This document shows positions 57,797-64,000 of a stretch of DNA of 64,000 nucleotides, one piece after another. Made by a program: the position numbers and the translations under genes. The notes under the pieces were generated by a model. The model was not told the origin of the DNA, did not search any database, and saw only the letters and a list, made by a program, of their open reading frames with translations. How positions within the stretch are numbered: the first letter of the stretch is position 1; each line of letters starts with the position of its first letter. This stretch comes from Proteromonas lacertae (taxonomy: Eukaryota > Sar > Bigyra > Opalinata > Proteromonadidae). The stretch spans positions 1-64,000 of the forward strand of contig NGBS01000030.1 of NCBI GenBank assembly GCA_002245135.1, in the 5' to 3' direction.

Positions 57797-58862
57797 ATGG
57801 CTTCTATTGTTCCAATCAGCTCCATTAATTCAAAAGAAGATAATTATAACTACGTATAATATAAAGATTTTTAATCTTTAGTACTTTTCATATAAATTAT
57901 ATAAAAATCAAAAAAAGAAGAGATATCAGACGTTGTGTTATCCAATATCTAATACTACTGTTGCAATATGTAATACTCTCTTTTGTATTTTATAAATTGT
58001 TATAAATAAATGTATAGTGAATAATAATGAAATAAATGTGATAATTGGATCGTATTTATCAATGTGGATAAAGAATCCTAAAGATAATTTTGTTTCAAAA
58101 ACTACAATTTTGAGTAAATTTGAAAAAGAATGTGAAAGTTATATATCATCTTTCTTTATAGATGAGAAGGTAAGTTGCAATGATTACGTGTTATTTATAT
58201 GCTTTTTCTTATTTTATAAAACTCCAGATATTCTATCAGTACTAGTCTCAATATGTGGTAATACCAGTAACATTTTAATAACCAAAGATAAAATGGATAT
58301 ATTTTGTGATATGTATCAAGTAGAGAAGAAGTTTTATCAAGCAATAATAGAATTGTTAGAAGAATCAAAGAATATCTATCCTGACTCAGATAAGAGAGCT
58401 TATGATTTAAAGACATTTATAATGTACATGTCAGACAGTTTTAGTATTTTAACATCATTAAATAGTATTCAACATACCATAATGAAATTAACTTTTGATC
58501 AATTAATGATGGATAGCATACTTTTTAAAAGAAATTACTATTATTTTAAAAATAATAACTATACAATCATACCATTTAAAAAAGAAACCTGCTCTGAAAA
58601 ATTATACAGAATCATGTTTACAAATAAACCTAAACCTTATTATTGTAATTATTCTACTAAATACCCATTAGAACAAGAGAAGGCAGTTGTGTTATATAAA
58701 ATTAAAAGTAGATTTGGTTATTCCAAAAGAAACAATTCTACATTCTTCTATTCATTAACACCAAAATCAATTAAACTACAATTACATCAAACTCACAGCC
58801 TCTCATCTAGTGTTAGAAAATCCCCTACCTGTAAATTTATAGTTCCTTCATTATCAGTTTAA
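57797..58862 (+). CDS. Uncharacterised helical protein
   Basis: Three exons: ATG 57797 (MASIVPISSINSKEDNYNY), introns of 28 nt and about 48 nt, then a 282-codon exon to the stop at 58860-58862. Phases fit exactly (the second join completes a Leu codon). Total about 330 aa. The middle (residues 60-230) is helical with hydrophobic stretches (YVLFICFFLFYKT) and could be an EF-hand-like helical array without calcium loops; I see no DxDxDG loop. The C-terminal 80 residues are basic and Ser/Tyr-rich (KSRFGYSKRNNSTFFYS). Family not recognised. Confidence 0.6.
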
Positions 58863-59083
58863 TAATTAGTTAATATTAATAGTATTTATTGTGTAATATA
58901 TGTTTTGAAGTTTTACTTAAAATATCATAAATTAATAAGATTTTAAAAATGTCGTTACAAATATGAAGTAAAATACACGAAAAACAATATCTTGTGTGTT
59001 TATTCGTTATTTCATATTCATCCAATCAATGCACTTAATTATTGTATAAATTCAAAACGATTCATTTTTTTTAATATCACAAA

Positions 59084-61197
59084 ATGGGATTTTTAGAGTT
59101 AGGAACACCTCTTTCATTTGAAAAATCTAAGAAATATATTCCATACAGTATTTTATATCCATACTGAGATAACTATAGTTCGAGAGCACGGCATTACTCA
59201 ATTTTTGAACATCTACAAAAAATTTAAGAATGATCATAACCACCAATTTTTATGGGGTGATGAAGTTTATATTATTATGTATATATTTTAGATCGAGTAC
59301 ATAATTACTAAGAAAGATGAAGAAACTGGGTTATATAAAGTGTTATTGTGCTATGATGATTTGATAGATAAAGTAAGAAATGATGAAGAGTATATTATCA
59401 TTGTTTTTAGCTAATTAGAGATGAAACTTCTTCTTTTCACCCAGAATATGCAGGTTATATGATAGAAGCCACTCCCAACAAGCCATATGGTAGTTTTATA
59501 GGTGATCTCTTAGAAGTGGAAAGAAATATGAATAGAAGAAGAAAAACTGTGTTAAAACATCTACCAAAAGATTCTCATATATTATCATTAGTTAATTTTC
59601 CATATATGGGAGTTGGCGATTTTACAATACCATCTTATAAACCGCATGGAACTATTGCATTATCAGATACTATTCCAGATGAAATAATCAATTCTCATCC
59701 AAGATTTGCGTATATTTTAATATTAAATAATAATAATAGAACATTAACAAAAAATATTCGATCAAGAAGAGGTGAAAAAGTGAATATCAATATGCCAATA
59801 TTTCCTGATACAAATACAAAAGATGTAAAAAAAGGAATCGAAATGGATTGTATGGGATATGGAATGGGTTGTTGCTGTTTACAAGTTACTTTTCAAGCTA
59901 GAGATTTGGATGAAGCTAGAAAATTGCATGATCAATTAACTGTTATTTCACCCATTATGTTAGCATTAACAGCTGCTTCACCTATTTGGCAAGGTAAATT
60001 ATCTAATGTTGATACACGATGGAATGTAATCAGTGCAAGTTGTGATGATAGAACCAAAGGAGAAAGAGGATTAGAACCATTAAAACCAGGTGAAAAATTA
60101 ATACCAAAATCAAGATACAGTTCTATTGATTTATATATTGCTAATACCAATAATAATAGACCTGAATATAATGATATTGAAGTACCAATAGATGAAGCAT
60201 CATATAACAGATTAATCGAAGAAGGTGTTGATGATAAATTGGCAAGACATATTGCTCATTTATTTGTAAGAGATCCTTTGGTTGTATTTAATGATAGAAT
60301 ATATGTGGATGATAAAAAAACTTCTGAACATTTTGAAAATTTCCAAAGTACCAATTGGCAAAGTGTCCGTTTCAAACCACCACCACTTGAAGGAGAAGTC
60401 AATGGTTGGAGAGTTGAATTAAGAACAATGGAAGCACAATTAACAGATTGTGAAAATGCTGCTTTTTCAATATTTTCTGCTTTATTATCAAGAACTGTGT
60501 TATTCTTTGATTTGGATTTGTATATTCCAATATCTAAAGTTGATGAGAATATGGAAAGAGCTCATCACATTAATGCAGCGTTGACTGAAAAATTCTGGTT
60601 TAAAAGACATATAGTTCCTTTACAGAGTGGTTGTAAGTGTTGCACTCCAATTTCATCTGACAGAGATGAATATGGTGAATTTACAGTTAAAGAAATACTT
60701 TTAGGTCATGTATAAAATACTTATTTTTATTATGTTTATATAGAATCGTAGTCCTGGATTAATTCCATTAATATATGCATATTTAGATATTATTGGATGT
60801 AAAGGAAATGACTTATTAGTTATTCAAGGATATATGAAAATTATAATAAATCGAATAAATGGCACGACGATGACAACTGCTTCATGGATTAGAGATTTCG
60901 TAATGAACCATGAAGATTATAAACATGATTCAATTGTAACACCTGTCATCTTCAATGATTTGATGGATAAATTAATTGAATTTACTGAAAACGGGCGAAT
61001 GTTGTTGTAATTTATTAGCCAGTATCTATAGTGGAGATATTTTGGATAATCAAAAGAATACTGAAGAAATATTGAGAGTGAGAATGAGAGGTCAAAGCTT
61101 TCACGATGAAATACCATGTGACAAATGTAGAAAAATAACTGAGTTGATAGAATCCAAAAAAGAGGAGTTTGAATCTTTTGAAGTGATAGAACTGTAG
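59084..61197 (+). CDS. GCLC: Glutamate-cysteine ligase catalytic subunit
   Basis: First and rate-limiting step of glutathione synthesis: ATP-dependent joining of Glu gamma-carboxyl to Cys. Start ATG 59084 (MGFLELGTPLSFEKSKKY), stop TAG 61195-61197. Introns of about 26-38 nt near 59,160-59,190, 59,266-59,291, 59,374-59,411 and 60,713-60,743; a 22-nt intron (GTTGTTGTAA..CCAG, about 60,999-61,020) restores the C-terminus. Hallmarks: LVNFPYMGVGDFT, the glycine/cysteine box MGYGMGCCCLQVTFQARD, ALTAASPIWQGKL..DTRWNVISASCDDR, NWQSVRFKPPP, GWRVELRTMEAQLTD, and TTASWIRDFVMNHEDYKHDS near the end. About 640 aa, as usual for the eukaryotic (family 2) enzyme. The cysteine-rich C-terminal GCKCC (about 60,630-60,645) is extra and could be redox-active. 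Confidence 0.95.
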
Positions 61198-61455
61198 AAT
61201 AAACTCCATGATAATTGCTCGTTCATATTTGTTTATTTTTTATAAATCTGTTGTTAAATATTCTTAATCACATAATCACACAAATAATTGGAATTAAATA
61301 TATCTTGAAGCATTTGAAAATGTAACATCTTAATAATCATAACAGATGGGGAAAGTATGAAGAGTAATATTCTAATACAGCTAAAATTGTATTTTTTATT
61401 GGCAGTTAGTCTTTTTAATCAAAATTTTTAGTAAACTTAAAGGAAGGAGTATTAT

Positions 61456-64000
61456 ATGCCAGAAACATCTGTAAACAATCTATCAGATGACTTCAGTAAA
61501 TATACTGAAGAATATTCTGAGAACTCACTTAATGAACTATTAGACGGCAAGGTAAAACAAGAGATATCTGAATACCAAAAGAAAATAGACTCTGAGAAAA
61601 ATAAATGTTTGACTCATTTAAACAAGTATACTGAGGAAATTGAAGAACATCAAAGGAATATAGATGAACTTAAACCACAAGCTGATAAAGAATGGGAAGA
61701 ATATAATAAATCTGGTAAAAAAGAACAAAAAGCCAGAAGTGAAGCTAACAAAAACCGAGAAAAAGCAATGAAAAAGGAAGCAAAGGAAGATGACGAAGAA
61801 ATATCAGAAGCAGCTAAAGCAGAAGAAGAAGCTGCTAGATTAAAAGCAAGCGAAAGTGTAAAATACAGTAAAGATGCTTCAAATCACTTAGAGAACTATG
61901 AAGGATTACAGCAAGAAATAGACAAAGAAACAGAATTACGTAATGACAAAAGGAATAGAAAAGAGCAATTAGAACTTGCTGATGAATGGCTAGATTTCTT
62001 CGATAAGGAAGCTGAATATATAACACATTTACATAAACACAATTACTTCTGTAGAAGACTCCATACATATCAAGATTTAGTAGTAAGATTATTAGACTTG
62101 AAAAGTAAATACTGTGAAAGAGATAATAAGAAATTAGTTGAATTAGGAGAATTATTTACAAAAGAATCGAAATGTGTAACTGAAATATTTAGACAATTCT
62201 ATTGTGATTGTTATTTAGAAATATCTCACTTACTAGAGGATGCACAAAATGAGAAATCAATTAAAAACTTTAAGATAATTAGAGGATATAATGATTTGAT
62301 TAAGCAATATAAAGATCTATGTAATACTGAAGAGGAATTAGTTACTCCAGAATTATTAAGTCTTGAGAATGGTAATAGAATAGTAACAATGGCATTAGAT
62401 ACAGACTCACCCTGTCCAGCTATTGATTTAGTGTTAGAAGAAGACTGTGCACTTGATTTTATCACTCCTTCTGAGGATGTTGATGAAGTAAAATCATTAT
62501 TTAAGAATATATTATCATCTAGAAAAGAGTTGATTAATATAGAAGGGAAGTATTTTGAAGAAGTTAAAAAGAGTGTTGCTAATTATATGAAAACATGTTT
62601 TGATAGTGTTAAAAGTATTGCTAAAGATATAGAAACATCAAAATCCAATACAGTTGCTTTAACAAAGAGTTATAATAAACATCATACATCCTTTGATTTA
62701 TCAAGTAAGGGGTTCGAAAATAATTTGGAATCAAAAAATACCCCAATTAAAGAAATGAAATCATTGATAGAAAAAGAGAATAATGTTATTAAAGAACAAT
62801 ATTTACAATCAGTTGTAGTTGAATTAGGTAAAATCAGATCAGATCCATTAGATTGTGGTTTAGAGCAATTCAAAACATTGAGACAAATTGATATATATAA
62901 TGTAGCGAATGATGTTTTATCATGTGCCAAAATAACCAATGAGTTTTATTTAATATTATTACCACTTCGTGAAACAAAACAAAGATTATTAGAAGAGAAT
63001 TATAAGTATCAATGGTTTGTAGCTTTGTTTAAACTGATTGAATTGGGTATAATAAGTGGTGGCCCAATGAATAAAGATGAATATATAGGACAATTAGCAG
63101 ATGATATAGATGCTGCAATTAAGAAAATAGAAACTGTAAAAGATGATTTAAGTTCAACTTATACAACAGTAGAGACTAAAATGATAGAATTAGATAAACA
63201 ACTAGAATCAATGATAATTAAAGCTGATGAATTTAATGTTTATAGAGATGATGATATATATCGTAATCTAACAAATGAAGCACATTATTGTGGTAGACAA
63301 TTAGGTAATACAAGAGAATCATTGAGTTATCAATATGCATTAATAGAGAAAAGTCAAAAGAATTGTGAAAAACTATTGGAACAATGGGATTATATGAAGA
63401 AAAAGATTGATAGTTTATCAAATGGAGAATTAGAACAAAGAAATTTATTACAAGAACAACAAGTTGATGAGAATAATGAGAATGAGAATGAACAAGAATT
63501 TAGTAATGATGAAAATATAGAAGTTAATAACAATAATAATATAGTGAGTGAAAAAATACCATGTCCACCAACTAATTCACCTGAGAATATGTCTAATAAT
63601 TATGATGATGATGATAATAACATAGAAGATGATCCAAATGAACCAGTAACAGTACAACAACAACAAGAAATTGAAACACCCAATAAAGTGGATGAGATTC
63701 AAGATTCAGAAGTTGTTGAGAATTTCAATAATGATGATGGTGAGAATAGAAAGGAATCAGTTCAAGAAATACCAGCTCCAGCTGTTTCTACTGATGATTT
63801 TAAGTTTAGTGTTGAACAGAATGAAGTAGAAGCTGTAAATGAAACAGAAGGAGTTATAAAACCTGAAGCTCCATCAGAAGAGCATTTGAGTACAGTTTCA
63901 CCCCCTGACGAACCACCACTTGAAGAATCTCCACAACCACCACTTGAAGAATCTCCACAACCACAACCTCAAGAACAAGAACAAGAGCAACCTCAAGAGC
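61456..64000 (+). CDS. Coiled-coil protein with acidic low-complexity tail (3' partial)
   Basis: Open frame from ATG 61456 (MPETSVNNLSDDFSKY) to the window end without a stop, about 848 codons. Residues 30-170 are highly charged coiled coil (KKEAKEDDEEISEAAKAEEE); residues 180-660 are mixed helical with few charged runs (WFVALFKLIELGIISGGPM). From about 63,420 the protein becomes Asn/Glu/Pro-rich (NNNNNIVSEKIPCPP, then DDDDNNIEDD) and ends in Pro-Gln-Glu repeats, including two exact copies of a 24-nt unit at 63913-63960. The first coding third has more GC-containing codons than its neighbours. No known domain recognised; a spectrin-like or tether role is only a guess. Confidence 0.75.
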   Translation, partial: MPETSVNNLSDDFSKYTEEYSENSLNELLDGKVKQEISEYQKKIDSEKNKCLTHLNKYTEEIEEHQRNIDELKPQADKEWEEYNKSGKKEQKARSEANKNREKAMKKEAKEDDEEISEAAKAEEEAARLKASESVKYSKDASNHLENYEGLQQEIDKETELRNDKRNRKEQLELADEWLDFFDKEAEYITHLHKHNYFCRRLHTYQDLVVRLLDLKSKYCERDNKKLVELGELFTKESKCVTEIFRQFYCDCYLEISHLLEDAQNEKSIKNFKIIRGYNDLIKQYKDLCNTEEELVTPELLSLENGNRIVTMALDTDSPCPAIDLVLEEDCALDFITPSEDVDEVKSLFKNILSSRKELINIEGKYFEEVKKSVANYMKTCFDSVKSIAKDIETSKSNTVALTKSYNKHHTSFDLSSKGFENNLESKNTPIKEMKSLIEKENNVIKEQYLQSVVVELGKIRSDPLDCGLEQFKTLRQIDIYNVANDVLSCAKITNEFYLILLPLRETKQRLLEENYKYQWFVALFKLIELGIISGGPMNKDEYIGQLADDIDAAIKKIETVKDDLSSTYTTVETKMIELDKQLESMIIKADEFNVYRDDDIYRNLTNEAHYCGRQLGNTRESLSYQYALIEKSQKNCEKLLEQWDYMKKKIDSLSNGELEQRNLLQEQQVDENNENENEQEFSNDENIEVNNNNNIVSEKIPCPPTNSPENMSNNYDDDDNNIEDDPNEPVTVQQQQEIETPNKVDEIQDSEVVENFNNDDGENRKESVQEIPAPAVSTDDFKFSVEQNEVEAVNETEGVIKPEAPSEEHLSTVSPPDEPPLEESPQPPLEESPQPQPQEQEQEQPQE
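63913..63960 (+). repeat. 24-nt exact tandem duplication in coding sequence
   Basis: Two perfect copies of a 24-nt unit (63913-63936 and 63937-63960) encoding PPLEESPQ each, inside the low-complexity tail of the partial coiled-coil gene. Confidence 0.9.

Noticed and set aside
1-64000. Non-standard genetic code
   Set aside because: TAA, TAG and TGA all end recognisable proteins (for example AMPD and Nop53 TAA, GCL TAG, the Frizzled-like gene TGA), and no stop is needed as sense inside conserved domains.
1-64000. CRISPR arrays, bacterial operons or insertion sequences
   Set aside because: No spaced direct repeats, transposase motifs or terminal inverted repeats with target duplications were seen; the simple repeats are short and mostly intronic.

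Overview
The window is AT-rich nuclear DNA from a unicellular eukaryote. It is gene-dense: about 30 genes in 64 kb, mostly separated by 50-300 bases, on both strands. Most genes are split by very short GT..AG introns (about 22-65 nt, typically starting GTATAT/GTATAA and ending ATAG). TAA, TAG and TGA all serve as stops, so the code looks standard. A MEIG1 homologue, an NDPK/Dpy-30 protein and several IQ/coiled-coil proteins suggest a lineage with motile cilia or flagella. Class C-type receptors, an RGS receptor, exocyst Exo70, CLPTM1, a sphingomyelin-synthase-like enzyme and glutamate-cysteine ligase make it a free-standing protist or early-diverging fungus-like organism. I cannot name the species.

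Layout. 1-4938 (+): 3' part of a multi-exon LRR protein with a CHAT protease domain (His/Cys dyad visible) and an NB-ARC/STAND-like P-loop module. 5071-16796 (-): one giant gene for a receptor of about 3,800 aa with nine regularly spaced periplasmic-binding-protein-like (PBP1) modules and a class C 7TM. 17133-23833: YbaK-type deacylase, a proline-rich protein, AMP deaminase, an NDPK(dead)-Dpy30-paladin phosphatase fusion, and a small cold-shock-like protein. 24065-37921: large coiled-coil protein, PBP-like 7TM-RGS receptor, IQ/coiled-coil protein, a glutamine-amidotransferase-like proline-rich protein, and a tandem CCCH zinc-finger protein. 37922-39308 is the only long gene-poor stretch. 39309-47906: degenerate GH47 mannosidase, an unknown protein, CLPTM1, PPIL3 cyclophilin, phosducin-like protein, sphingomyelin-synthase-like enzyme, ITPase/HAM1. 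47998-54129: Frizzled-like-CRD 7TM protein, Nop53, MEIG1-like protein, HAD phosphatase, pseudokinase-LRR protein. 54216-64000: Exo70, a Skp1/elongin-C-like fragment, two uncharacterised proteins, glutamate-cysteine ligase and the 5' part of a coiled-coil protein running off the window.

The genes do not form a pathway; most are housekeeping genes in compact order. The theme that stands out is sensing: three 7TM receptors with unusual ectodomains and two LRR proteins with CHAT/NTPase or pseudokinase domains. The best candidates for something undescribed are the nine-module receptor and the LRR-CHAT-NTPase protein, whose genes lie tail to tail at the left end. Gene boundaries below come from reading splice phases by eye. 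Two places, near 1,575 and near 10,400, need a one-base frame change that no ordinary intron explains.
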